A program made the translations under genes and the position numbers. The notes below the pieces were generated by a model. That model was given only the letters and a program-made list of their open reading frames with translations, was not told where the DNA came from and searched no databases. A stretch of 64,000 nt of DNA from Dolomedes plantarius (taxonomy: Eukaryota > Arthropoda > Arachnida > Araneae > Dolomedidae). Positions within the stretch are counted from its first letter, which is position 1. Each line of letters starts with the position of its first letter. This document shows, piece after piece, positions 12,261 through 24,078 of this stretch. Location: NCBI GenBank assembly GCA_907164885.2, contig OU015492.1, positions 201,612,738 through 201,676,737 of the forward strand, written 5' to 3'.

Positions 12261-12759
12261 TTATTTTTCTAATATTTTATGTATGGCTGTAGTGTTCTTA
12301 GCACTCTGTTACAACCACAAAAAAATGCATGTATCAGCAGATGTCATATACCCGCTTAAATGAAATACAAGTATGCATACATTTATTTCTCAAAGCTATG
12401 TCTAGTATACAATCTACTAGACATAGTTAATTTATTTTTCTAATATTTTATGTATGACTGTAGTGTTCTTAGCACTCTGTTACAACCATAAAAAAATGCA
12501 CGTATCAGCAGATGCCATATACCCGCTTAAATGAAATACAAGTATGCATACATTTATTTCTCAAAGCTATGTCTAGTATACAATCTACTAGACATAGTTA
12601 ATTTATTTTTCTAATATTTTATGTATGACTGTAGTGTTCTTAGCACTCTGTTACAACCACAAAAAAATGCATGTATCAGCAGATGCCATATACCCGCTTA
12701 AATGAAATACAAGTATGCATACATTTATTTCTCAAAGCTATGTCTAGTATACAATCTAC
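12261..12759 (+). repeat. 171-bp tandem repeat, about 2.9 copies
   Basis: Units start at 12261, 12432 and 12603 and are nearly identical. The first two units end in an inverted repeat, CTATGTCTAGTA and TACTAGACATAG around a 7-nt spacer, so each unit junction is a potential cruciform. The third unit stops inside that palindrome. High identity suggests recent growth. Confidence 0.92.
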
Positions 12760-13052
12760 ATGATGAAACACTTAAGAATTTTCATTCGTTTATGTAGCTT
12801 AACGTTGTGATGATTATAAATCCACGTAAACATTAACATCTTTCTGCTACGGCTACTTTCCGTTGTAACTTTACTGCTTAACGTTAACAGTTATAATATA
12901 GTCTCAGTAACTGTTAAAAAATATATTATTTTTAATTAGAAATTCACGAAGGAATTATTTCAGACAGTTCCAAACGTGTTTATGACACACAAACTAGAGT
13001 TAAATCTAACATCATATGTACATTTTAAAACCAAAACAACAAAACAGTTTAA

Positions 13053-13719
13053 GTGGACAAGGGGTCTTCAACCTCGAATATTTTAATTTTCAATTCTTAA
13101 CTCTATATATAGAATGAGAATAATTAATATTCTTTTTTACTACATTGAAGACCCTTGGAATCCGTAATAAGGATTTTTTGGCAGAATAATGTCTGAGTTT
13201 CAAAAAAATTGTCAAAAATGGAAGCATATTTCAAAATGTTCCGTCTGCATTCCACATCCTTTAAATTCCTTAATTTTTTTAATATCATTTTACCATATAA
13301 ATGTAATTATAATTGTGCAGTGAAATTTTTTTTTGTATGAATTTAAAGCCATAAATAATTTTTTTTCATCAATCTGCCTGTTATTTTTTTATGCTTTTAC
13401 TTCATTTTGTGGTCTAAAAATTTGAAAAAATATTTGTGGTTTCACAGAATGATGCATAGTTTTGTGACAAACACTTCCATTAAAATTCCTGAGAATTTTT
13501 GAAGAAATCGGAAGAGATTGGGCACGCATGGAGCATTTTGGAAAATTCTAGAATTTTTGAAGAATTTTTTGACAAACATTACCCAAACTGTACCCAAATA
13601 TTTATTTGTGAATTCTAAGTCTATTCAATGAAGTAAAAAATAATATTAAATATTCACATTTTGTATATAGAGTTAATATTGAAAATTTTAAAAACCGAGG
13701 TTGGAGGTCCCTTGTGCCC
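13053..13719. mobile_element. Long-TIR TTAA MITE, family A, copy 1
   Basis: TTAA flanks both ends (13049-13052 and 13720-13723). The ends read GTGGACAAGGGGTC and, inverted, GGGCACAAGGGACC. Similarity between the inverted ends continues for roughly 100 bases through AACTCTATATA and GAATAATTAATATT words. No coding capacity. Related copies are at 15005-15590, 49605-50283 and 62229-63329. TTAA targeting suggests a piggyBac-related helper, but the TIR is not a standard piggyBac one. Confidence 0.8.
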
Positions 13720-13723
13720 TTAA

Positions 13724-15004
13724 AAGTTCTTTACTACTAAATGTTGTTCAGTTCTTCTATGTTTTAAAATAAAAGAATAAAATATTAATAGATCTCCAAC
13801 AAAATCACCGCAGTTTGCTCGCACAAGGAAATAAAATAAAACTCTTTTCGGATCTTACAGAGTTTTTCTAGTACATTCTATTTTATGCATTGTTTACTTA
13901 TCAGTAACATTGCATAAAATATTGCATTGTTTACTGATATATATTGGATTTCTTGGATTCGCATATTGAATGACGACATCCGAACACAGTAAGAATCGTT
14001 ACTTTATCATAGCATTACAATCAACCACCGATATGTATCAAATGCTTTTCAGGTTTTATTTTTCTAGTTTAATTATTGACAGACAGATAGATAGCGATGC
14101 CCAATTTGCGTTGTATTTTTTTTACGACCAAAGTACCCCGTTTTACCGCCTTCGCAAATCGAGATTACGTGTTTCGACGTGCCCACTACAATGAGTGGTT
14201 GGATGGATAAAGACGAATTTAATTGGAAATCTGAGTAGATGAGTCAAAAATAACTGAGATTGTAATTAGAAATTTCTCATTAAGCCTTCGAATTTATTCA
14301 GGTTTTTCATTTTCAAGATTAATACTGCGGTATACATTACATAGACAGAAAAATATCTCTTATAAGGAACAGTTACCAAACATAAAAAAAGAAAAGAAAA
14401 TATTTCCATTACTACAGTAGTTCATATAATGAATGAAATTGTGAGACTTCTTTAAGGTAACAATGGACATTTAACCTGGTTTTTTTAATTTTCGATTTTT
14501 AACTGTGTAAGGTATACACAAGATTCGATTCACAAGAATCGAACTTTTGAGTGAATGAATTAAAGAAGCTGCTTGAGATATGCTAATTTCGGCATACGCG
14601 CTTGGTATAAATGCCATGCAGCTTGATTAATACAAATGTTGTTAGGGTTGAAGAAGGTTTTTGTTAGGGTTGATAGATAAGCGATAGGGAGCTACGAGGT
14701 ATGCAGCTCCAGTACTATCCTGCGCTAGTGCTTAGGGGGCCCAAAGTTTACTTGGCAGAATTGCTGGTTGACTTACTGTTCGTGAGTATTGAAAAATATA
14801 TTGTTCTTGAAAGCTGTATTTATATATCTGTACAAGTAGTACATATGAATTTTGTTGTTAAAAAGCAAAGCCTACATGTGCAAGAATATTCGATAAACAT
14901 TGCTTCATGTATAAACTGTGTTTGTATCAAATTCATTTAGAGTGCTACTTCAAATTATATACACCCAAGTCTGGGTAGAAGTAGCATACTTACTCTATAA
15001 CTGT
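13724..15004. other. Unassigned stretch with one MITE end
   Basis: Mostly unassigned. At about 14453-14516 a TTTAAGGTAACAATGGAC segment resembles one terminal repeat of the element at 33358-34064. An 8-bp-arm inverted repeat (TTCGATTC, GAATCGAA) follows at about 14525-14544. Open frames at 13970-14194 and 14701-14940 have no recognisable motif. Confidence 0.4.
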
Positions 15005-15590
15005 TTAAACAAGAGGATAATTAATATTCTTTTACTACATCGAGGACACTTGGAATTCACAAATAATTTTTTTATGCAAAATAAGGCCGGATTTTCCAAA
15101 AAATAAAATTAAAAACTGCTAGCAATATTTAAAATACTCCATGCGCATTCAATATCATTTAAAAATTTAGTTTTTATATTATAAGTTTCCAATATCAATA
15201 TAAGCACAGCAGTGCTTTAATTTAATTTTTTTTTGTACAAAAAAAACCATAAAAAAATAATTTTTTAATCTGCCTATCATTTTGCCTGCTTTTGCGTCTT
15301 TTTCCTTGATTTCATGGTCTATAAATTTGGAAAATATTTGTGGTTTCAAAGAATAAAGCCCAGTTTTTGATAAATACGTGCATTAACAATTCTGAGAAAT
15401 TTGGAAGAAATCAAAAAGAAATCAATGCGAATGGAACATTTTTCAAAATGCTGGCATTTTGAAAAAAAACATTTGATAGAAAGGCTTTATACTATTCCAA
15501 AGTACTTACTTGGGAATTCTAAGTGTGTTCAATATAGTAAAAAATAATATTAATTATTCTCAATTTGTATGTAGAAAGAAAAATTGAAGC
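15005..15590. mobile_element. Long-TIR TTAA MITE, family A, copy 2, truncated
   Basis: The sequence follows copy 13053-13719 throughout, including the central Phe/Lys-poor T-rich core and the terminal GAATAATTAATATT words. Its left TIR has lost about 45 bases directly after TTAAACAAGAGG. Its right end fades into the repeat at 15604, so the outer end is missing. Confidence 0.65.
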
Positions 15591-15603
15591 AGTTGATTTT
15601 TAT

Positions 15604-15660
15604 AGGCCTGGGCGCCGGACGGTCAGTAAAGATCTGCCGACCAATTTGGGCAACCCTGGG
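15604..15660. repeat. Dispersed GGCCTGGGCGCCGGA repeat
   Basis: Shares GGCCTGGG-GCCGGA and AGATCTGCCGA blocks with 4548-4612, in the same order and orientation. It is GC-rich against the background. Family unknown. Confidence 0.55.
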
Positions 15661-15794
15661 CCCCTTAAGAGGGTTATAACTGGAAATTCATGTAATAACG
15701 ATTTTCATGCCAATCAAGTAATCATGATCAGAGTATGTACTTCTCCTAACAAGATAGCTATTTATAAATTGAAGCAAATAATTATATTTATAAA

Positions 15795-15924
15795 CTAGCT
15801 GAAAACCCGCGCTTCGCTACGGAGTGCATTCAAATTATATACAACGGTCAATGTATGCAATTAATGCCAAAAAATAAATATATATATTTATAATAAATGC
15901 GACGATTAATGTATACAATTGATG

Positions 15925-15967
<43 letters not shown>

Positions 15968-16483
15968 CGTAAGGGATATTTATTTTTTTTTGAATAATAT
16001 CCAATCGTCTGCTGCATTTGAAAGAAAAAGAATATTTTTTTTTGTCTATTTACTTTTTATGCACAAAACGATAAATTTATTTAAAGTACCAGAAAAAGAA
16101 ATAACGTGATCAGCATTTAATAAATTAAATTCTAAAAATTAATCTTTAAAAATTCACCAAAAATCAGAAAATCAAGGTAAAAAGTTCGAAAAAGATTTCA
16201 TTTTAAAGAAATTTTTATGATCTTTCGCGTGATATAAATTTTATAACCCTCAAACTATTATTGTAAATGCAAACCTAAAAAAAGTTACAAAAACAGCTTA
16301 AAAATTCAATTTAAAAAAATATAAGAAGAATTTTCAAAAATCTTTCTTAATGCACCATTACACCATAAGAAGAATCGCCATGCAAAATTTCAGCACTTTA
16401 GGTCCAGCGGTTTCGTCTGTGCGTTGTACTATGTCATTGAGTCAGTGAGTCAGCCATTTACGGAACTGTTTTATATATATAGA
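15795..16483 (-). mobile_element. Non-autonomous Helitron, family H1, copy 3
   Basis: Runs from CTAG at 15795 (preceded by A) to the GA of the TC end at 16483 (followed by T). The hairpin CCGTAGCGAAGC and the GACCTAAAG-type body match the other H1 copies. A TA tract lies at 15927-15962. No coding capacity. Confidence 0.85.
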
Positions 16484-17904
16484 TTAAAGTAAAGAATGAG
16501 CGGAATTGAGTAGGGAAAACTTTGTGTCATTATAAGAAGTTAAGGAATTCACCAAACAGATAAATATATTAATATGCATGATTATAGTAATTATGATTAT
16601 CTAAATTCAGATAACAAACCTTCTGACCACAATTTAAATTTTACTTCTTAAAACTTTCTTTTAACACACTGATAAAATTAATTGTGTAAGTTAACGGTCG
16701 TAAACCCACTCCAATATCTAGACTGCGTGTTTTATGTGCATTTAGATGTATCGTTGCATGCGAGAGTAAGAAATCAAAAAAATGACTAGTGCTTAATGGA
16801 TTTCGTTTATTAGATTAGGCTTTTCAGAATATAAATTAAGTAATTTATGGAGTTAATAATCTCTATTTGTATAATTTGTTATAATTACTTACGCAAGTTA
16901 CTGTACTAACTGAATTATATAAAGAAAGCGGATTTCGCTTATGATTGTGATTTTCTTAATTAATCTATTTTTAAAAAAAATGTTGCTTCGCTTTACGATT
17001 TTAATATTTCATTGTGAGCGATAATTTATGTGTTGATAATGTCCATTTATGGCAATAATTAGATTTTCGTTTCTATTTTATTAAAGTGCGATATGATGAG
17101 ACGCATTTTATACACATTGTACAATAAATTTATCATTTAAATCTCTGAAATATAACGAAACAAAAATTTAAAAAAAAAAACTATTTTTTCATTTAAATCC
17201 TCTTAATTTCCCCCGTAATATTAAAGATTTTAGAATTAATAATTAATTTTCGTAATTTATTTTAGCGGAGGAGTTTCGAGGAAGCATTTTTTTTTGTCTA
17301 GAAGATTTTAAATATATTTTTCTTTTGCATTTAATTGAAATCGTAAATTGAAATCACTTCGTAAAACACTGGATTGTGCTTTTTCTTTTCTGTGTTAAGT
17401 CTATGAATTTAAAATCTTTCTTTCTCGAATTTCTCTGAAGCAAATTCGATAATCCCCCCCCCAGTTTTTGTTTAAACTCGTGTTTTCTCGTATCATCAAC
17501 CTTATAACAGTTGATAGTGATCTGATTTGTTACTTAAGTTACGTATTACCTAAATTGTTTTAATATGCTACACAGGTATAATACAGTATGTTTTCAATGA
17601 TATGCAAAAGCGTCTACTGAATTACGCGCTTCACTGCGATGCTCGCTTAGACGCACTTTTCAGAGGTCTGGTGGCTCAGTGTTCCATCTTATGGAACACC
17701 CACAGAATCCAAACGGTAAGTGCAATCTTTACAAAATTTTACCTGCATACTACTTTTGGCCTAAGTAGGCAGCCTACATATTTTTTTCTGAAAATTCCAA
17801 CTTTAAAGGGTAGTGCTCCGAAAAAAGGGTTAAAACTCGGTTATCTAGACTTAATACCTTTTTACCTAAATTAATACTAGACTTAATACTTAGACTCTAA
17901 TATA
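16484..17904. other. Mostly non-coding, one exon-like patch at 17611-17715
   Basis: Most of this stretch holds nothing recognisable. The patch at 17611-17715 is much GC-richer, stays open in one frame and ends at ACG|GTAAGT, a near-ideal splice donor. It also contains GTGGCTCAGTG, which fits a polymerase III A box, so a SINE head is an alternative. I do not call it a gene. Confidence 0.3.
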
Positions 17905-19190
17905 CAGAAGGTCGTTCGCCTTTATGGAAACGATTTTGTAATTTACTTTTGGCGTTTGCATTTTGAGATAAAAATTTGGCAACTTCAGAATAATCATCTG
18001 CTACTGTTTTGTTTTCATTGGACTGTAAAATAAAATATTTATTTTGAAAATGGCTCCTAAAATTAATAAATGACTCGAAGGTTACGTAACTGCGCATTCC
18101 GAAGAGAAATATTCGTATCAACAAATTATAAAGCGGTGTAAAAATCTCGGTTATGGCATTTCAAAAAAAGGTATTTATAATACATTAAATTTGAAAGAAA
18201 AAAGTCTATCTGAAAGTAAGAATGAAAATATGACCGCGAAAACTCATCCAAGACTGTTCGAACGGAGGTAAATATCAAGAAAGTGAAGTCGCTGATCCTA
18301 AAAGAAAATCCGCCGACTCAAAGATCCATTGAATCGAAACTAGGAATGCATTCTGCCACTGTAAGTAAAATCATTCATAAAGATTTGAATTTAAAAAAGA
18401 TGTTTAAACCGATTGTTCATCTGCTTTTGCAAAAGCATATTGCTGAAAGAGAAACAATTTGTAGAAAATAATATGAAAAACATCTAGCTGCTGAAAAATG
18501 GAAATTTTTGGTAATACTCGTTGAGGCATGGGTGTATTTAAGTGACTGTAATAAAAAACGATCAATTTTCTATTGCTCAACTGACGGTAATTAACTTACG
18601 AAATGGCTTCCAAAGGGGAAGATCCCAAATGGATTCATGATAGTTGCAGGATTTTGTTATAACGACAAATTAAAAATTTTAAAAAGTCTCAGGTAAAGCC
18701 AAAATTAATACACTCTACTAACAGCAGAATATTTTAGAAGTGATTTTTGAAGAAGGAATTCCAGCCTTATACGGAAAGACATTGATGAAGTTGAGCTTCA
18801 TATGAAAAAATCCGCTAGTCACATGTCTAAATCAACTGCCGCTTATTTAGCAAAGAATGAAGAGAAACAGGAATAAAGTGTATCCCATTTAATAAAATAC
18901 CTGTAAAGTCCCCTGACACTTCTCCAATGGACTTTTGCGCTTTCGGTTTATTAAAACGAGACTTAGGAAAAAGGCATCCAAGAACACTGAACGGATATTG
19001 GTCCCAGAGGAATGGGGAAAAACTGACATGACAGTACTAAGAAAAAGTTTACTTTCATGGAAAATTCGAGCTAGAGCTATTATTCACAACCATGGCTATC
19101 ATATAGAAACAAATTGCCTCAAAAAATACGGCATTTCTACATAAGACTTAACAATCAAAATCATTTCCATAAACTACGAACGACCTTCTG
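17905..19190 (+). mobile_element. Decayed mariner-superfamily transposon, full length
   Basis: TA flanks both ends (17903-17904 and 19191-19192). The terminal inverted repeats begin CAGAAGGTCGTTCG on both sides and stay similar for about 38 bp (TTTATGGAAA, GATTTTG). The 1286-bp length and a single transposase-like frame between the ends fit an originally autonomous element. The coding region is broken, see 18050-19144. Confidence 0.9.
18050..19144 (+). pseudogene. Mariner-superfamily transposase pseudogene (DD41D-like)
   Basis: The remnant begins with ATG at 18050 (MAPKINK, then a stop) and shows, across several frames, the parts of a mariner/Tc1-type transposase. There is an N-terminal helix-turn-helix region (about 18100-18470, including PPTQRSIESKLGMHSATV). 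The first catalytic block is seen as EAWVYLSDCNKKRS near 18520. The second block, HMKKSASHMSKSTAAYLA, is near 18800, and the third, SPDTSPMDFCAFGLLKR, near 18910-18960. The acidic residue expected before EAW is V and the one expected after HM is K, so two catalytic positions are lost. Allowing one lost base near 18868, 41 residues separate the second and third catalytic positions, which would place it with DD41D-type elements. It has at least two frameshifts and several stops, and the frame ends at 19142-19144. The subfamily label is inference from spacing. Confidence 0.85.
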
Positions 19191-19192
19191 TA

Positions 19193-19958
19193 TTTACCCT
19201 AGACCTAATACTTATTTACCATAAAACACAAAAATACTTAAATATATATCTAATTTACAAAGACTACTTTATTAAATACTGAGGCGGTTACCGTTATGAG
19301 CTTCCAAGCAGTGGAGGGGACCAATGCTGTCAAAATAAATTCTTGACGCATGTGGAAAAAAATTTACACTGAGTGTCCCTCTCATGATGGCAGACATGAC
19401 GAAGTCTTGGATCGAATCTCGTCTTGTTGGGGTGAGCGCACACACTTCCTCAGCAGTGGTCTTACCTAGATCACCGGTTCCAATCAGTTAGAATGGAAGA
19501 TCATGCCTTTTACTGATATATATATATATATATACACACCCGCACACGCACACACTTAAGGTGTTAGAACACAGCACCAAGAGCTTATGATCAACAACGC
19601 TAAACACATTATCGACGGGTTCCTATAATTTTCATTTTCTTCAATGCACCCGCGTCAAAACCAGAATGTATAAAATGGAAAATGGGAAGACAATATCTGG
19701 TGATTTTTTACCAACGACCACTTTACATTCGTTAACAGCAAAGAGCGAATGTTGAATTTATTAGTAAGGTTTCCAAATAGGTCTTTTATGAAAAGCACAG
19801 ATACTTTACTTCGAAATGGATTTCAAAGAAGAAACACATTGTGTAGACCCCTTCTACAAAGATGAGTGGGTACATGTGTTTACCTGAAGGTTAAAAGCCG
19901 TCAAATAAAGTTCATGTAGGATGTGATATGAATTTCATTAAGAAATATCTTCGTTAAG
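19193..19958. other. Unassigned stretch with small TA/CA microsatellite
   Basis: A short (TA)n(CA)n tract lies at about 19515-19556. GC-richer sequence at 19280-19500 contains tRNA-like words (GGATCGAATCTC, CCGGTTCCAATC) but no complete A/B box pair at the right spacing. Confidence 0.4.
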
Positions 19959-20681
19959 GTATCCGACTACGTTTAAAACATAGATTTTGACGAAAATTCC
20001 AAAACTGTTTTTATTCCTTTTTTTTTAAAGATTGGAAAGTTATGTTTCTAAATCTTCTTTTACTTTTTCGATACGATCATTTGAAATGAAATTAGAGCGA
20101 TTTAAAGATTAGCAGTAGCTATGAATTTCAATACAAGTTGAAAACTTTGATCGTCTTTTCTGAAGAACTTATTTTTCTTCAAAAATGTAAACGACTCTTG
20201 TGATAACTCAAAATCTAACCATGATATGTCTATGAAATTTTTCCCGTATGTTTTTCATAATACTAAGAATATAATGGACTGCAGATTTGGTTCTAGGTAT
20301 ATTATTTGTTGGCATATAGCTGCATTTATAAAAAATCTCATGGAAAATTACTAAAAGTTTACATGTAATTGCATATAATGATCTGTATTTTTTTTATATG
20401 AGATATTGAGTAAATTGTAGGTCATTACACTTAGAAGGTACTTACGTACATATAACAAAAAAAGTTAATGGTATATGCATATATTTTTTTTAGCGCTAAA
20501 GCCGTTTTTGTCAAAATTTGCTAAATTTCGACACAATTTGCTCAGTTTTGTAAAAATTTGCATAGATAATGTCTAATTTTTCATAATTTCCGAGTTTTGG
20601 TATCATATTTCTTCGAAAAATAGGATAGAAATTTTCGCAAGTACAGTTTTTCGAAAAAGGACTCCGAGCGTAGTCGGATAC
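19959..20681. mobile_element. Unclassified MITE with GTATCCGACTACG ends
   Basis: GTATCCGACTACG at 19959-19971 is repeated inverted at 20669-20681. The interior is AT-rich and non-coding. No clear target duplication was found, so the superfamily is open. The 13-bp perfect match in otherwise AT-rich DNA makes chance unlikely. Confidence 0.6.
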
Positions 20682-21177
20682 ATTGACAAGGTTGTACGGA
20701 ATACAGTTAATAGAATACAAACTTCATTGACTCTTTTCAACATTCTCGAAAAGATAAAGGGAGAAATATTCATCCTTTGCCGGGGAAGAAAGATTTCATG
20801 CAGATTTTTCTCTGACTGGCAATAACTAAATTTTTGTTTTGAACTATTACATAAAAATTCTATCTACAAAAAAAATCATAGAAAAGTTTCCCTTTGTAAT
20901 ATTCAAATATTCTTAAGTAAAGCTAGTCTGAGAAGTGTATTTTATTTAGAAAGTAGTTTTGTTTTTGATAATATCTTTACATTTATTTCCAAAAGTGAAA
21001 TAAATGAATACTCAAAACAAGACTTTCTTATGCAGATAGATCTATCAACTTCATTAATAATATTGTCTTTTAATAAAGGGGCAATAATTTAAAAGAATAC
21101 TGTTTACTCTATAGATTTAAAAAAAAAAACTTTAGAATTTTTTTTTATTTCACTTTTACATCATAAAAATTTAAAGT
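20682..21177. other. Unassigned non-coding stretch
   Basis: AT-rich, stops in all frames, no repeat structure recognised. Confidence 0.45.
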
Positions 21178-21530
21178 CCTTTCAAAATCTATTTATATAA
21201 AAAGCTCGTAAGAAAAATTTTAGCACTTAATTAAAACAAGGACTATCAAAAATAAGTTTATATCTTTTTTACTACCACAGTTAAAATCTCTCAAATTTAC
21301 TAGATTGGTAGATCCTGCGTTAACTTGTAGGAATTTTTTCAAAGTCTTTATTAAAATGAATTCTAAGTATATCTTAAAATCTTTCAAAATCTATTTATAT
21401 CGAAAAGCTACCTTTTTCTACCATAGTTAAAACCTCTCAATTTTACTAGATTGGTAGATCACGCGTTAAAGTGAGTGAAATTTTTCAAATTCTTTTTTCA
21501 GATATATTTTAAGTATACCTTATTTTACGC
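21178..21530 (+). repeat. Imperfect tandem duplication, about 150-200 bp
   Basis: CTTTCAAAATCTATTTATAT occurs at about 21180 and 21384. The block TCTCAAATTTACTAGATTGGTAGATC at about 21286 recurs in diverged form at about 21434. The second copy is shorter by an internal deletion. Confidence 0.7.
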
Positions 21531-23490
21531 CAGTGTTCGATTTCTAAATGCAACAAGACTGAGAGTTCTCTAGAAATAAGTATCTTCGTTTAAATTTACT
21601 TTTCCGTCTATAAATTTTAATACGAAAGACATAATTTAATTTAGAGAATGTTAAATTAGATTCGTGATCGAGATATTTTAAGTACATAAATTAGATTTGT
21701 TAGATGCATATCCTCAATTTGTATTCGACGGAATCTGACTCTTAAATATTCCAAAGCTTCTTAAAACAAGTATAATGTATCTGAGTCATTATACATTTAA
21801 TTTAAATAGGATTTTGAAATATGTTTGCTTACGGTTTCATGTTTGCTGCAGGTATAATATTTTGATGTATCACTGATATTAGTCCTATTTTCTCCATTTA
21901 CAAACTGCAGTTGTAGCTGTGTGATATCTTTTGGAATTTCATTATTTACGAAATTGAATTGAAGAATTTAGCAAATCTTTTCAAACATTTTCATCTCGCT
22001 AGTTAATTCTGCTCTCGCTATCGTATACTCTAACTGATCGTATCTAAACAATGCGTATATAATTTGAATAAACTTCCAGAAATAATATTGAATAAATGAT
22101 TCCATCCAGTTTATTCATAAATTTCTGTTTTAGAGATAATTTTACATGTATTAATTTTAAACAAACTACTCAACAGAAATATGTATTTTGTTTTCTGAAA
22201 AACTGTTGATATTTTTTTCACCTATTTTAAATATAAAATATTGAAATTTAAATATAATATTAATAATGATGCTTTTATTCCTCCAAAAAAAACTACTCTC
22301 GGAAAAATTTTCACCCACTCTTATCATAAAAGGCTAAGAAAATAATTCCGGAAATAAATTTTATTACTTTTTTTATTGAAATTATAGCTTTTTATATTTG
22401 CATATGTAAGTGAGAGAAAGCATTGATGATATTCATAGATTCGCATATATTTTAAAATAAAACCTCAACTTAAGGTTCCTGTCAATTGGAGGAAGTTTCA
22501 TTTTAGATATTTTTTATGGTCATCACTATTCTCTCGTGCATACCTTGTAACCTTACGGTATCCTATACAATCAAAATTTTTAATTATTAATATGGTCAAT
22601 TTAACTATATTTAACTTTTATCTATAATGGCCAATAACCAAACTTTTGAAATTTGAGTGACAAATGAAAAAGATATCGAAATAAATATAATACTAGAATG
22701 TAGGCAAAAACTATGAATAAACTGAAGAATAAAACTTACTTATACACAAACCCATAGTAAGATTTCTAAAACGTTAGTACAATTTGTTAACTGAAACTGA
22801 TGTTCTCTGACATTTCATTAAAATGGACTTTGGCCCTTTTTGTTCTAAGGTGAAGATATGTTCACTGCAGGTGGGAATTAAATTAGTAAGAAAGGAAAAC
22901 GTTGATCTTTAAAATAAAACGAGTTATAATGAATTTTCTGTGAATATTTGTACTTTTTAAGCGTATTAAATAAACCCTTGAGTAGGCTTCAAAGCAAATC
23001 CCTCGACAAATATTCTCTTCCCCAAAACAATTATGTAAAGCATTTTCAAAATAGTTTTTATTAGAATTCTATATGGAATACATTATCCATTATATTTTTC
23101 TTTACGCTTATTATACGAGAAAACTGATTACAAGAACCATTGGCGTAGAAATAAGTGATTTTTTTTTTGAAATTTTGATATTTTTGGATTAAGAATTCTT
23201 TAGTTAATAGAACCTTGTGGAAGGAATAAAAATATTAATTGAGATAGTAGCTTTGCTAGAAGTGAAAACATTTTATTATCTTCTTATGAATACCAATCAA
23301 GTAAATTATAGTGGAATGTAAGACAGGTTATAAAGTTAATTTTGAATTTATTAGCAAATTTTACATCTCAGTTCTACTCTTATAGTTTAGATTCCAGTTG
23401 TATTTTTAAAACAACTTATATTTTAGCTTAGGGATTTTGAGTTGACCAAAAAGGTCATACACTCGATTTCTCAAAACTGAACTAAACTGA
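21531..23490. other. AT-rich non-coding stretch
   Basis: Nothing recognisable on either strand. There are no open frames of note and no TIR pairs. Confidence 0.5.
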
Positions 23491-23828
23491 CGTAGAAAAA
23501 ATTAAATGGACCAAAACAAGTAACCTCAAAGGAGCACACAATTATAGAGCCTAGATTCGAATGGTTCGTATCTATATCCCAGGAAATCAAAGAGAGAGCT
23601 GCACTAGAGAACTTGATTCGACCTGAACTGAAGGCAAGCTCAACTTATATACAGTCACCGTAGAAAAAATTAAATGGACCAAAACAAGTAACCTCAAAGG
23701 AGCACAAAATTATAGCGCCTAGATTCGAATGGTTCGTATGTATATCCCAGGAAATCCAAGAGGGAGCTGCACTAGAGATCTTTATTCGACCTGAACTGAA
23801 GTCTAGCTCAATTTATATACAGTCACCG
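23491..23828 (+). repeat. 168-bp tandem duplication, two copies
   Basis: Units begin CGTAGAAAAAATTAAATGG at 23491 and 23659 and are close to identical through CAGTCACCG. A third fragment sharing AGCACAAAATTATAGCGCC lies at about 24049-24078, beyond the tRNA-like segment, so the unit is part of a larger dispersed or duplicated element. Confidence 0.88.
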
Positions 23829-23947
23829 AACTTTCTGGAACGGTAGCAACTAGAATTAGCATATAATAAATTAGCATTATTAGAACATTCTGGATAAAAC
23901 GAGAAATGATAACAAAGGGAATTACAGAAAAACTAGTTTAGGCAACT

Positions 23948-24027
23948 TGCATCCAGCGGGGCTCGAACTCATCACCTTCAGCACCGTAGGCACACACCTT
24001 ACCCCTGTGACACGACAGCTACGCACC
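23948..24027 (-). mobile_element. tRNA-like segment, probable SINE head
   Basis: On the minus strand the segment contains GTGTCACAGGGGTAAGG, then a CCTACGG loop and GAGTTCGAGCCCCGC, which matches a B box. The order and spacing resemble a tRNA, but the acceptor ends do not pair well, so a functional tRNA is unlikely. It lies inside the repeat cluster 23491-24078, which could be the body of the same SINE. Confidence 0.5.
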
Positions 24028-24078
24028 AGTTTCGCTACACAAGCAATCTCAAAAGAGCACAAAATTATAGCGCCTTGA

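Noticed and set aside
12261..12759. CRISPR-like repeat array
   Set aside because: Whole 171-bp units are identical with no variable spacers, and the genome is eukaryotic. It is an ordinary tandem repeat.
14640..14680. GTTAGGGTT words as telomere-like repeats
   Set aside because: Only two separated occurrences with no array. The arthropod telomere unit TTAGG is not iterated here.
23948..24027. A functional tRNA gene
   Set aside because: A and B boxes are recognisable but the acceptor stem does not pair and the segment is embedded in repeats. A SINE head fits better.
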